A stretch of 64,000 nt of DNA, taken from Actinomadura fibrosa (GTDB lineage: Bacteria; Actinomycetota; Actinomycetes; Streptosporangiales; Streptosporangiaceae). Location: contig NZ_CAACUY010000002.1 in the NCBI RefSeq assembly GCF_900659615.1, positions 1 to 64,000 of the forward strand, read 5' to 3'. The position numbers were made by a program, and so were the translations under genes. Below, one piece after another: positions 44,314-52,538 of this stretch (position 1 is the stretch's first letter; every line of letters begins with the position of its first letter). The notes under the pieces are model-generated. The model did no database searches, was not told the origin of the DNA, and saw only the letters and a list, made by a program, of their open reading frames with translations.

Positions 44314-45099
44314 ATGGATCTCGAACTCGAAGGCCGCGTCTACATCGTGACCGGCGCGTCCGCCGGGATCGGCGAGGCGACCGCCCGGCTCCTCGCCGCC
44401 GAGGGTGCCCGCGTGGTCGGCGTCGCCCGCGACACCGCCCGCGTCGACGCGATCGGCGCCGGGGTGAGCGGCGTCGCGGCCGACCTGACCGACCCGGCCG
44501 CGGCCCAGCGCGTCGCGGACGCCGCCGCCGAGCGGCACGGGCGGCTCGACGGCCTCGTCAACAACGCCGGCGGCCTGGACACGCGCATCGGCTTCCTGGA
44601 CGTCACCGACGAGCAGTGGCACGCCACATTCGAGCTGAACTTCCACGCGGCGGTCCGCATGAGCCGCGCCGCGCTGCCCGCCCTGATCGACCAGGGCGGC
44701 GGAAGCCTCGTCCACGTGTCCAGCGAGGCCGGACGGTTCCCGGACACGCCCCTCGTGGACTACGCCGCGTCCAAGACGGCCCTGCTGTCGGTGTCGAAGA
44801 CGCTCGCGGGGGAGTTCGGGCCGTGTGGCATCCGCTCGAACGTCGTCGCGCCCGGCCCGACGCGCACCCGCCTCTGGGACGGCCCGGGCGGGTTCGCCGA
44901 GCAGCTCGCGGCCCAGTTCGGCCTGCCGGTCGAGGAGGCCGTCGAGCGGTTCGTCCGCGAGGAGCGGCGGCTGCCGACGGGCCGCGTCGGCACCCCGCAG
45001 GACGTCGCCCGCGTCATCGCCTACCTGCTGTCCCCGCTGGCCGTCCAGGTCACCGGGGCGGAGTGGGCGGTGGACGGCGGTGCGCTCCGCCAGATCTAG
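44314..45099 (+). CDS. Short-chain dehydrogenase/reductase
   Basis: The classical 261-residue SDR has TGASAGIG at residues 13-20, NNAGG near 87, the catalytic Ser in HVSSEAG, Y-x-x-x-K in VDYAASKTALLSVSKTL, and the C-terminal TGAEWAVDGGALRQI. It could be FabG-like. Joined to the DHA2 exporter by a 30-base gap, it probably belongs to the MmyB-regulated operon. Confidence 0.88.
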   Translation: MDLELEGRVYIVTGASAGIGEATARLLAAEGARVVGVARDTARVDAIGAGVSGVAADLTDPAAAQRVADAAAERHGRLDGLVNNAGGLDTRIGFLDVTDEQWHATFELNFHAAVRMSRAALPALIDQGGGSLVHVSSEAGRFPDTPLVDYAASKTALLSVSKTLAGEFGPCGIRSNVVAPGPTRTRLWDGPGGFAEQLAAQFGLPVEEAVERFVREERRLPTGRVGTPQDVARVIAYLLSPLAVQVTGAEWAVDGGALRQI

Positions 45100-45110
45100 T
45101 GCCGGGTGGA

Positions 45111-45145
45111 GTGGTGTGCCGGACGGTCCCCGTCCGGCACACCAC
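45111..45145. terminator. Perfect 16-bp hairpin between convergent genes
   Basis: GTGGTGTGCCGGACGG (45111-45126) and CCGTCCGGCACACCAC (45130-45145) form a perfect stem with a 3-base loop in the 48-base gap between the SDR and NTF2-like genes, so it can serve both directions. Confidence 0.8.
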
Positions 45146-45147
45146 CG

Positions 45148-45510
45148 TTAGGCAGGGACCTTGTCCAGGAACCCGTGGACGCGGTCGAAGCGGCCGTCCT
45201 CGTCGAACACCGCCACGTCGAACCCCACCGCGATCGCCTCGCCGCCCTCCGGGCCGAGCTCCCAGGTGAAGCGGGCCACGTTGTGGTGGGCGTCCACCTC
45301 CCCCGCGGGCCGGAACACCAGGCCGGGGAACTGCTCCTGCGCGGCGCCGATGAAGGCGTCGATCGCGTCCCGCCCCTCGGCCACGCCGAGCGGGTCCACG
45401 TACACGGGCGCGTCGGTCCACGCCTCGGCGATCGCGGCGCGGCGCGCGGCGGGGTCCTTCTCGTTCCAGATCGCCAGGTACCGCTCGACCCGCTGCTGAA
45501 CGTCGCTCAT
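45148..45510 (-). CDS. NTF2/SnoaL-like protein
   Basis: The 120-residue protein starts MSDVQQRVERYLAIWNEKDP, a strong SnoaL-like beginning, and continues with AWTDAPVYVDPLGVAEGRDAIDAFI and RFTWELGPEGGEAIAVGFDVAVFDEDGRFDRVHGFLD. A cone-shaped binding pocket is expected. Unknown substrate. It is divergent from the Ada-AlkA gene. Confidence 0.83.
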   Translation of the reverse strand: MSDVQQRVERYLAIWNEKDPAARRAAIAEAWTDAPVYVDPLGVAEGRDAIDAFIGAAQEQFPGLVFRPAGEVDAHHNVARFTWELGPEGGEAIAVGFDVAVFDEDGRFDRVHGFLDKVPA

Positions 45511-45684
45511 CCTGCTGCTCCCATCTGGTTCGTCCGGGTTCGTTCGCCCCGGTGACCCCTACGGTGCCAACCGGCGAGCAGAAGATCGATTACTTGGGAG
45601 GTCATGCAGGGGCTTTCCCTCAGGCCAAGGGTGATGTCGCATTCCCGCCAGTGAACAGTGCTGACCATCGGCGATGCTGAAGGC

Positions 45685-47157
45685 ATGCATGAGGACGTCG
45701 AAAGGTGCATCCGGGCCTTCCAGTCGAAGGACGCCCGGTTCGACGGCTGGATCTTCGGCGGTGTCGTGACCACCGGCATCTACTGCCGCCCGAGCTGCCC
45801 GGTCGTCCCGCCGAAGCCCGAGAACATGCGCTTCTACCCGAGCGCCGCCGCGGCGCAGCAGGCCGGGTTCCGCGCCTGCAAGCGCTGCCGCCCGGACACG
45901 AGCCCCGGCTCCCCCGAATGGAACCACCGGGCGGACGTCGTCGCCCGCGCCATGCGGCTCATCGCGGACGGCGTCGTCGACCGCGACGGCGTGCCCGGCC
46001 TCGCCGCCCGGCTCGGCTACAGCACCCGCCAGATCGAGCGGCAGCTCAACGCCGAGCTGGGCGCCGGGCCGCTCGCCCTGGCCCGCGCCCAGCGCGCGCA
46101 GACCGCGCGGCTGCTGATCGAGACCACGAGGCTGCCGATGGGGGACGTGGCCTTCGCCGCGGGCTTCGCCAGCATCCGCTCGTTCAACGCCACCGTCCGC
46201 GAGGTGTTCGCGCTCACCCCCAGCCAGCTGCGCGACCGCGTCGCCAAGGGGCATCCGCCCGCGGGCTCGGGCACGCTGTCGCTGCGGCTGCCGTTCCGCG
46301 CGCCGCTCTGCCCCGACAACCTGTTCGGCCACCTCGCGGCCACCGCCGTGCCCGGCGTCGAGGAATGGCGGGACGGCGCGTTCCGCCGCGCGATGCGGCT
46401 GCCCCATGGGCACGGCGTCGCCGCGCTGAGCCCGCGGCCCGACCATGTCGCCTGCACCCTGCACCTGAGCGACCTCCGCGACCTCACCATCGCGATCAGC
46501 CGCTGCCGCTGGATGCTCGACCTCGACGCCGACCCCGTCGCCGTGGACGACCTGCTCCGCACCGACTCCGTCCTCGCCCCGCTGGTCGACAAGGCTCCCG
46601 GACGGCGCGTCCCGCGGACCGTGGACGGCCCCGAGTTCGCCGTCCGGGCCGTCCTCGGGCAGCAGGTCTCCACGGCCGCCGCCCGGACGCACGCGGCCCG
46701 CCTCGTCACGGCTTACGGCGACCCGATCGACGATCCCGGCGGCGGGCTGACGCACCTGTTCCCGACCCCGTCCGCCCTGGCCGAGCTGGACCCGAACGCA
46801 CTGGCGTTCCCGCAGTCACGACGCACGACGCTCACGACCCTCGTGAACGCGCTCGCGACCGGGGAACTCGACCTCGGCGTAGGAAGCGACTGGGAAGAGG
46901 CCCGCGCGCGCTTGGCCACACTCCCCGGCTTCGGACCGTGGACCATCGAGACGATCGCGATGCGCGCCCTCGGAGACCCCGACGCGTTCATCCCCGGCGA
47001 CCTCGGCATCCGCGCCGCCGCCCGCACCCTCGGGCTGCCCGCGACGCCCGCCGCGCTCACCCGCCGCGCCGCCGAATGGCGCCCGTGGCGCGCCTACGCC
47101 GTCCAGTATCTGTGGGCGACCGGTGCGCACCCCATCAACCTCCTCCCCGCCTCCTGA
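45685..47157 (+). CDS. Ada-AlkA fusion: alkylation-response activator/3-methyladenine glycosylase
   Basis: The 490-residue protein joins four parts: an Ada-type metal-binding domain with Cys34, Cys38, Cys65 and Cys68 (GIYCRPSC and CKRC), an AraC-type helix-turn-helix (residues about 95-185, LAARLGYSTRQIERQLNAEL), an AlkA N-terminal domain (LSLRLPFRAPL onward), and an HhH-GPD glycosylase with VLGQQVSTAAA and LPGFGPWTIETIAMRAL. It senses methyl phosphotriesters and excises alkylated bases. The actinobacterial AlkA (Rv1317c type) has this architecture. The ATG at 45685 has GAAGGC upstream. It precedes ogt by 15 bases: an operon. Confidence 0.92.
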   Translation: MHEDVERCIRAFQSKDARFDGWIFGGVVTTGIYCRPSCPVVPPKPENMRFYPSAAAAQQAGFRACKRCRPDTSPGSPEWNHRADVVARAMRLIADGVVDRDGVPGLAARLGYSTRQIERQLNAELGAGPLALARAQRAQTARLLIETTRLPMGDVAFAAGFASIRSFNATVREVFALTPSQLRDRVAKGHPPAGSGTLSLRLPFRAPLCPDNLFGHLAATAVPGVEEWRDGAFRRAMRLPHGHGVAALSPRPDHVACTLHLSDLRDLTIAISRCRWMLDLDADPVAVDDLLRTDSVLAPLVDKAPGRRVPRTVDGPEFAVRAVLGQQVSTAAARTHAARLVTAYGDPIDDPGGGLTHLFPTPSALAELDPNALAFPQSRRTTLTTLVNALATGELDLGVGSDWEEARARLATLPGFGPWTIETIAMRALGDPDAFIPGDLGIRAAARTLGLPATPAALTRRAAEWRPWRAYAVQYLWATGAHPINLLPAS

Positions 47158-47172
47158 TCGAGAGGACGAACC

Positions 47173-47688
47173 TTGGAAATCACCCACGCCGTGCTGGACA
47201 GCCCGGTGGGTCCCCTGACCGCGGTCGCCACCGACGGCATGCTGTCCGGCCTCTACATGAAGGACCAGCGGCACCGTCCGGCCCAGGAGACCTTCGGTGT
47301 CCCCACAGACGACCTCGACGCCGAACCGTTCGCCACCGTCGCCGCACAGCTCGACGCGTACTTCGCGGGGGAGCTGACCGACTTCGACGTCCCCCTCAAC
47401 CTGCGCGGGACGCCGTTCCAGCGCCGCGTCTGGGCCGCCCTCCAGGAGATCCCCTACGGCGAGACCGTCACGTACGGGCAACTGGCCGTGGAGATAGGCC
47501 AACCGACCGCGTCCCGGGCCGTAGGACTGGCGAACGGGCGCAACCCCTGCGGCGTCATCGTCCCCTGCCACCGCGTCATCGGGTCCACCGGAAGCCTCAC
47601 CGGCTACGGCGGCGGGCTGGAGTGCAAGCGGTACCTGCTCGACTTCGAGCGCAAGAACCGCGGCACCGCCGAGCCCGCGCTCTTCTGA
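47173..47688 (+). CDS. ogt: O6-methylguanine-DNA methyltransferase
   Basis: The 171-residue protein irreversibly accepts the methyl group from O6-methylguanine on Cys132 in the invariant IVPCHRVIG. TPFQRRVWAALQEIPYGETVTYGQLA (residues 80-105) and SRAVGLANGRNP are further hallmarks, and the Asn of GRNPCG is present. The start is TTG, with GAGAGGA upstream. It follows the Ada-AlkA gene and is expected to be induced with it. Confidence 0.95.
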   Translation: MEITHAVLDSPVGPLTAVATDGMLSGLYMKDQRHRPAQETFGVPTDDLDAEPFATVAAQLDAYFAGELTDFDVPLNLRGTPFQRRVWAALQEIPYGETVTYGQLAVEIGQPTASRAVGLANGRNPCGVIVPCHRVIGSTGSLTGYGGGLECKRYLLDFERKNRGTAEPALF

Positions 47689-47701
47689 ACCGCTCCGCTC
47701 C

Positions 47702-47729
47702 CACGCCTTCCGGCCCACGCCTTCCGGCC
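47702..47729 (+). repeat. 14-bp tandem duplication
   Basis: CACGCCTTCCGGCC occurs twice in direct contact (47702-47715, 47716-47729), followed by a partial CGCGCCT. It is in the gap between ogt and the clamp gene; probably a slippage product. Confidence 0.5.
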
Positions 47730-47844
47730 CGCGCCTCGGGCACGCGACCGATGTCAGACCCGCGCGTTAGCGTGCTTGTCATGGGCCGGAAGGCGGCCCT
47801 CACCGATCCCGCCCCTCGGGCCGGGTTCTGAGAGGAAGGTCCAG

Positions 47845-48975
47845 GTGGAGTTCCGGGTCGACCGTCAGACGCTCGCCGAAGCCGTGGCATGGGCGGCACG
47901 GACGCTCCCGGCGCGCCCCGCCCTCCCCGTCCTCGCGGGCATGCTCATCGAGGCCACCGCCGAGGGAGAGCTCAGCCTCGCCGGGTTCGACTACGAGGTG
48001 TCCGCCCGCGCCGCGGTGGAGGCCGCCGTCGCCGAGCCGGGCCGCGTCCTCGTCCCGGGGCGGCTGCTCGCCGAGATCGTCCGCAGCCTCCCCGCCCACC
48101 CCGTGGACGTCACCCTGAAGGGCTCGGAGGTCGTCGTCCGCTGCGGCCCCGCCGAGTTCGGGCTGCTCACCCTGCCGGTCGAGGACTACCCCACCCTCCC
48201 CCAGCCGCCCGCCCGGGCCGGTACGATCCCCGGCGACCTGTTCGCCGCCGCCGTCGCCCAGGTCGTCCCGGCCGCCGGCAAGGACGACACCCTCCCCATG
48301 CTCACCGGCGTCCGCATGGACTTCGAGGGCGACACGCTCTGGCTCGCCTGCACCGACCGCTACCGCATCGCCGCCCGCGAGCTGACCTGGGCGCCGTCCG
48401 AGCCGGACTTCACCGCCGGCGTCGTCGTGCCCGCCCGCACCCTCGCCGACACCGCCCGCGCCATCCGGCCGGACGCCGAGGTCGCCATCGACCTCACCGG
48501 CACCGCCGACACCCTCATCGGCGTCTCCGGCGGCGGCCGCAGCATGACCAGCCGCCTCCTCGACGACCAGTACATCAACTACAAGGCGCGGCTCACCGGC
48601 ACCTGGTCCTCGGTCGCGCTCGTCCGCGCGGCGCCGTTCGTCGAGGCGATCAAACGCGCGGCGCTCGTCACCGAGCGCGGCACCCCGATCCGGCTCTCCT
48701 TCACCGCGGACGAGGTCTCCATCCGCGCCGCCTCCGGCGACTCCGCCCGCGCCAACGAGAGCCTCGCCGCCGACCTCAGCGGCGACGACGTCGACATCGC
48801 GTTCAGCCCCCAGTTCCTCCTGGACGGCCTCGCCGGCATCGACACCGAGTACGCCCGGCTCGAATGCGCCGGCCCCACCAAGGCCGCCCTCCTCACCGCC
48901 GTCCCCGACGGCGACGACGCCAAGGACGACACCGGTTTCCGCTACATGGTCATGCCCGTCCGCCTGACCTCCTGA
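47845..48975 (+). CDS. DNA polymerase III beta-subunit-like sliding clamp (paralogue)
   Basis: The 376-residue protein has the three-domain beta-clamp pattern: FRVDRQTLAEAVAWAARTLP and LPVLAGMLIEA in domain I, LPMLTGVRMDFEGDTLWLACTDRYRIAARELTW in domain II, and DDQYINYKARL with a C-terminal FRYMVMPVRLTS (clamps end in YMVMPVRL). It is the right size for DnaN (376-380). The main dnaN is normally next to dnaA, which is not here, so this is probably a second clamp. The GTG at 47845 has GAGAGGAAGG. It lies behind the alkylation-repair pair, 156 bases after ogt, so a repair role is suggested. Confidence 0.9.
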   Translation: MEFRVDRQTLAEAVAWAARTLPARPALPVLAGMLIEATAEGELSLAGFDYEVSARAAVEAAVAEPGRVLVPGRLLAEIVRSLPAHPVDVTLKGSEVVVRCGPAEFGLLTLPVEDYPTLPQPPARAGTIPGDLFAAAVAQVVPAAGKDDTLPMLTGVRMDFEGDTLWLACTDRYRIAARELTWAPSEPDFTAGVVVPARTLADTARAIRPDAEVAIDLTGTADTLIGVSGGGRSMTSRLLDDQYINYKARLTGTWSSVALVRAAPFVEAIKRAALVTERGTPIRLSFTADEVSIRAASGDSARANESLAADLSGDDVDIAFSPQFLLDGLAGIDTEYARLECAGPTKAALLTAVPDGDDAKDDTGFRYMVMPVRLTS

Positions 48976-48981
48976 GGCCGG

Positions 48982-49545
48982 TCAGAGATCGAGCACGGCG
49001 AGCACGAACCGCAGGTCGACCTCGGCCGCGTTGCCGTACGAGTGGGGTCGATCGCCCACGAAGACGGCGGCCGTCCCCTGCGCGATGAGGTCCGTCCGGC
49101 CGTCCACGCAGAGGGTCAGCGTCCCCTCCTCGACATAGACGATCTCCTTGGTGCCGGGGACATGCGCGTCGCTCTCCCGCGTCTCCCCCGGCCGCAGTTC
49201 CCACCGCCACAGCTCCAGCGAGGGCCGCGGATCGCTGCCGGCCAGCAGCGTCCCTGTCCCGCCGCCGGAGCCGTGCCACAGCACGACATGCCGGTCCGGC
49301 GGGAACACCCGCACCGGCGGTTGCTCCTCGACCTGCACCAACCGGGTCAGCGGTACGCCGAGGGCGTCGGAGATCCTGATGAGGGTGCCGAGGTTCGGGT
49401 TGCCGCGCCCCTGCTCCAGCCCGACCAGCACGCCCTTGCTCACCCCGGCGCGCCCGGCCAGCTCGTCCAGGCTCCACCCGTGCCCGGCCCGCAGCGCCCG
49501 GACGGTCCGCGCGACGGCCTCGCCGATCGCCTCCTGATCGCCCAA
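48982..49545 (-). CDS. XRE-cupin transcriptional regulator
   Basis: The 187-residue regulator has an N-terminal HTH (VRALRAGHGWSLDELAGRAGVSKGVLVGLEQGRGNPNLGTLIRISDALGV, residues about 15-64) joined to a cupin_2 ligand domain (ELRPGETRESDAHVPGTKEIVYVEEGTLTLCVDGRTDLIAQGTAAVF). Members sense small molecules. The TTG at 49545 was chosen because GGAGG is four bases upstream and the upstream frame is low-complexity Gly/Arg. It is divergent from a B3/4-domain/exporter operon; a perfect palindrome lies between them. Confidence 0.85.
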   Translation of the reverse strand: MGDQEAIGEAVARTVRALRAGHGWSLDELAGRAGVSKGVLVGLEQGRGNPNLGTLIRISDALGVPLTRLVQVEEQPPVRVFPPDRHVVLWHGSGGGTGTLLAGSDPRPSLELWRWELRPGETRESDAHVPGTKEIVYVEEGTLTLCVDGRTDLIAQGTAAVFVGDRPHSYGNAAEVDLRFVLAVLDL

Positions 49546-49628
49546 ACTTCCTCCCGCCCCAATTCCACCACGCCCCCGGCGACCCCACGGCACCGAGCAC
49601 ACCCCGGGAATGCCCCGACCGGCCTCCG

Positions 49629-49643
49629 CGTTCACCCTGAACG
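49629..49643. promoter_or_regulatory. Palindrome in the XRE-cupin divergon
   Basis: CGTTCA-CCC-TGAACG is a perfect 6-3-6 palindrome, six bases before a good -10 element TATGAT (49649-49654) for the downstream operon. A bound regulator would overlap the -35 position; the XRE-cupin protein is the natural candidate. Confidence 0.6.
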
Positions 49644-49694
49644 GTCGGTATGATGACCGCGACGTACATTAAAGTGACCGAACGAGGAGACCGA

Positions 49695-50360
49695 ATGCTG
49701 GACCGGATCGTCGTGGACGAGGCCGTCCGGGAGCTTCGCCCCGACTTCGCCGTGCTGGTCATGACGGCCGAGGGCCTGGCGAACGGCCCCGGCGACCAGG
49801 CGTCGGCGGGCTGGCTGGCCGAGGCCGCCGCCCGCGCCGACGCCGACGACCCGCACGTGATCGCCTGGCGCGAGGCGTACCGCGCGTTCGGGGCCAAGCC
49901 CCAGCGGACCCGGCCGTCGGTGGACGCGCTGCTCCGCCGCGCGGACGCCCTCCCGTCCATCAACAAGGTCGTCGACGCCTACAACGCCGTCAGCGTCGCC
50001 TACGCGCTGCCCATCGGCGGCGAGGACCTCGACGCCTACCAGGGCCCGGCGCGGCTCGTCCGGGCGACCGGCGACGAGCCGTTCGACGTGGTCGCCGGCG
50101 GCGAGCCCGCGATCGAGCACCCTGCCCCAGGCGAGGTGGTCTGGCGCGACGACGCAGGCGTGACATGCAGGCGCTGGAACTGGCGCCAGTGCGTCAGGAC
50201 CCGCCTCACCGAGACCACCAAGAACGGCCTGTTCCTCCTCGAAAGCCTCGAACCGTACCCACTCGACCGCCTCCGCGAAGCGGGCGGCGCGCTCGCCGAA
50301 AAGCTCCGCGAGATCACGCCGGACGTCCGGATCGAGAGCCGCCTGATCGGCGGGCGGTGA
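49695..50360 (+). CDS. B3/4-domain (PheT-like) protein
   Basis: The 221-residue protein has the B3/4 fold also found in the beta chain of phenylalanyl-tRNA synthetase: VRELRPDFAVLVMTAEGLAN near the start, WREAYRAFGAKPQRTRPSVDALLRRA and LPSINKVVDAYNAVSVAYALPIGGEDLDAY at the centre. Free-standing B3/4 proteins may edit or bind tRNA; the reaction is not established. GAGGAGA precedes the ATG. It overlaps the DMT exporter gene by one base (TGATG). Confidence 0.85.
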   Translation: MLDRIVVDEAVRELRPDFAVLVMTAEGLANGPGDQASAGWLAEAAARADADDPHVIAWREAYRAFGAKPQRTRPSVDALLRRADALPSINKVVDAYNAVSVAYALPIGGEDLDAYQGPARLVRATGDEPFDVVAGGEPAIEHPAPGEVVWRDDAGVTCRRWNWRQCVRTRLTETTKNGLFLLESLEPYPLDRLREAGGALAEKLREITPDVRIESRLIGGR

Positions 50361-51241
50361 TGGTCACGATCCTCGCGCTCGGAGCCGCGCTCGCCTACGG
50401 CGTGGCCGACTTCCTCGGCGGCGCCGTCGCCCGCCGGTCAACCGCGCTGAACGCGCTGGCCTGGTGCGTCCCCACGGGACTCGCCGCCGTCCTCCTCGCG
50501 GCACTGCTCACCGGCGGCAGCGCCGGACCCGCCGCGATGGCCTGGGGCTTCGGCGCCGGCCTCGCGGGCGGAACCGGCCTGATCACCTTCTACCGCGCGC
50601 TCGCGCGCGGACCGATGAACGTGGTCGCCCCGGTGTCCGCACTGGCCGCCGCGGTGCTCCCGGTCGGCGTGGGCACGCTCCGCGGCGAGCGCTTGGACGC
50701 GACCGTCCTCGCCGGCGTCCTCCTGTGCCTGGTCGCGATCGGCCTGGTCAGCATGGAAGCGAGCGACAACGGAACAGACGAACCCACCACGACGGGCGCG
50801 CGACGCCTCCTCGACTCCGGCCCGCTGATGGCCGGGGTCTCGGGCGCCTGTTTCGGGATCTTCTTCGTCCTGCTGAAGACCGCCGGAGACGGCGGCGGCC
50901 TCTGGCCGCTGGTCGCCGCCCGCGCGGGCAACCTCGTGATCGTCGTCGCGGCGCTCCTGTTCATGGCCCGCGTCCGCCGCGGCGAGACCGGCCCGCGCGT
51001 CGCAGGCCGCACGCTGATCGGTTTCGCCCTGCTGTCCGGCACCCTCGACGCCGGCGCAAACGCCCTCTACCTCCTCGCCGTCCGCGACGGCCTGCTGAGC
51101 CTCGCCGCCGTCCTGACGTCCCTCTACCCGGCGATCACCGTCCTGCTGGCGAGATTCGCCTACAGCGAGCGCCTAAGAACCATCCAACGCCTAGGCATGG
51201 CCATAGCCATAGCAGGCGTAGCCCTCGTCACGGTCGGCTGA
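50360..51241 (+). CDS. DMT/EamA-family transporter
   Basis: The 293-residue protein has ten predicted helices in two EamA repeats, beginning MVTILALGAALAYGVADFLG and with FYRALARGPMNVVAPVSALAA closing the first repeat and YLLAVRDGLLSLAAVLTSLYPAITVLLA the second. Such proteins export amino acids or drugs. Translation is coupled to the B3/4 protein, an arrangement often found for XRE-cupin regulated amino-acid exporters. Confidence 0.87.
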   Translation: MVTILALGAALAYGVADFLGGAVARRSTALNALAWCVPTGLAAVLLAALLTGGSAGPAAMAWGFGAGLAGGTGLITFYRALARGPMNVVAPVSALAAAVLPVGVGTLRGERLDATVLAGVLLCLVAIGLVSMEASDNGTDEPTTTGARRLLDSGPLMAGVSGACFGIFFVLLKTAGDGGGLWPLVAARAGNLVIVVAALLFMARVRRGETGPRVAGRTLIGFALLSGTLDAGANALYLLAVRDGLLSLAAVLTSLYPAITVLLARFAYSERLRTIQRLGMAIAIAGVALVTVG

Positions 51242-51254
51242 CGCATGCGCCTCA

Positions 51255-51704
51255 TCATCTGACAAGAATCACAACGCTGAGCACCAGGCCGGCGACCGCG
51301 ATACCACTGTGCAGCCCCACCCACAGATGCCGCACCCGCAACCTCGCCAACCTGCCGTACCTCGCGTTGTGGCCGCTCCTCGCAGCCGCATACGTCTGCT
51401 TCAGCCGCAGATCGGGCAGGAGCTCGTCCAAGCGGTCGGAGAACTCACGACCCTGCCTGTTGTGCATCGTGGCGCGCTCCGCCAGCTTGGCCGTGGCGAG
51501 CGCGCCATAGGCGCCGATCACGACGAGCGGCACGGTCACCGCGAGCATGGAGTCCCGCAGTCCTCGCTGCCCGATGAGCCCGAATCCCAGCGAGGAGATT
51601 ACGAGGATCATGTTCGTCAGGGTCGCGCGCTGATCCTCCGAGTGCCGGAACTTCGCGCGCTGATCTTCCCAGTGCTTGAGCAGAACGTCGGAAACATCAG
51701 CCAT
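51255..51704 (-). CDS. Small membrane protein, unknown (possible SLATT-like)
   Basis: The 149-residue protein starts MADVSDVLLKHWEDQRAKFR, then has a helical pair of membrane segments (TNMILVISSLGFGLIGQRGL and MLAVTVPLVVIGAYGALATA), a soluble charged linker (AERATMHNRQGREFSDRLDELLPDLRL) and a third hydrophobic segment near the C-terminus (LHSGIAVAGLVLSVVILV). This two-TM plus helix layout resembles SLATT-type proteins, but I cannot confirm that. GAGGGAG precedes the ATG at 51704. Confidence 0.6.
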   Translation of the reverse strand: MADVSDVLLKHWEDQRAKFRHSEDQRATLTNMILVISSLGFGLIGQRGLRDSMLAVTVPLVVIGAYGALATAKLAERATMHNRQGREFSDRLDELLPDLRLKQTYAAARSGHNARYGRLARLRVRHLWVGLHSGIAVAGLVLSVVILVR

Positions 51705-51917
51705 CCCCGCTCCCTCGTCGACGCCACCGCCCTCCCAAGGTGACCGACCAGCACCCCCACGTCGACCCGCAACGACCCTCAGACAGCGTTTCCTCGGCGT
51801 GACCGAAGACGTAGCCGAGTGCTTCGACGGTGGTCTGCAACGATGGCTTGACGAAATCCGGCTCGGCGATGCGCGTTCCGTGGGGGGCCGCCGCGCCGCG
51901 GTGGTCGCCAACGCGAA

Positions 51918-51951
51918 AGGGCCGCCGACCTGATGGCAGGTCGACGGCCCT
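51918..51951 (-). terminator. Terminator downstream of tRNA-Ser
   Basis: On the minus strand AGGGCCGTCGACCT pairs with AGGTCGGCGGCCCT (one G-T/mismatch pair) around GCCATC and is followed by TTTCGC. It lies ten bases past the tRNA 3' end. Confidence 0.75.
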
Positions 51952-51960
51952 TGTAGGTGG

Positions 51961-52045
51961 CGGTGGTGGTGGGATTCGAACCCACGGAAGCTTGCACTTC
52001 ACACGCTTTCGAGGCGTGCGCCCTCGTCCACTAGGCGACACCACC
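51961..52045 (-). tRNA. tRNA-Ser(CGA)
   Basis: The 85-base cloverleaf on the minus strand begins GGTGGTGTCGCCTAGTGG and ends CCACCACCG (G73); the 7-bp acceptor arms GGTGGTG and CACCACC pair fully. The anticodon arm CACGC-CTCGAAA-GCGTG presents CGA, reading UCG Ser codons. A long variable arm (GTGAAGTGCAAGCTTCC region) supports a serine tRNA, and TTCGAATC is the T-loop. CCA is not encoded. It lies ten bases from tadA, an arrangement seen in other actinomycetes. Confidence 0.95.
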
Positions 52046-52055
52046 GCGGGAGAGC

Positions 52056-52538
52056 CTACCCGACTCTGCGGTGCGCGAAGAACTCGGAGAGCAGAGCGCC
52101 GCATTCGGCGGCCAGGACGCCGGCGACGACCTCCGGGCGGTGGTTGAGGCGGCGGTCGCGGACGACGTCCCAGAGGGAGCCGACGGCGCCTGCTTTGGCG
52201 TCCACGGCGCCGTAGACGATGCGGCCTATGCGGGCCTGGACGGACGCTCCGGCGCACATCGTGCAGGGTTCCAGGGTGACGACCAGGGTGCAGGGGGAGA
52301 GCCGCCAGGTTCCTAGGCGGGATGCGGCGGCCCGCATGGCGACGATCTCGGCGTGACCGGTGGGATCGAAGGTGCGTTCGCGGTCGTTGTGCCCGGTGCC
52401 GACGACGGCGCCCGAACCGTCCAGGACGACGGCGCCGACCGGGACCTCCTCGCCCTCGAACGCCTTGCGCGCCTCGTCGAGCGCCTGGCGCATCGGTGGG
52501 ACGAAACGGTCGGCGTAGCCGGTGCCGGGGTCAGTCAC
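52056..52538 (-). CDS. tadA: tRNA-specific adenosine deaminase
   Basis: TadA converts A34 of tRNA-Arg(ACG) to inosine. The zinc site reads H62-A-E64 and P-C92-T-M-C95, as in the cytidine-deaminase fold, with VPVGAVVLDGSG as first strand. 160 residues is normal. The start is GTG at 52538, overlapping its partner gene by eight bases. Confidence 0.95.
   Translation of the reverse strand: MTDPGTGYADRFVPPMRQALDEARKAFEGEEVPVGAVVLDGSGAVVGTGHNDRERTFDPTGHAEIVAMRAAASRLGTWRLSPCTLVVTLEPCTMCAGASVQARIGRIVYGAVDAKAGAVGSLWDVVRDRRLNHRPEVVAGVLAAECGALLSEFFAHRRVG

Noticed and set aside
51755..51933. A short plus-strand frame near tRNA-Ser as an integrase remnant.
   Set aside because: No recombinase motif (R-H-R-Y) is visible, and the frame overlaps the tRNA terminator.
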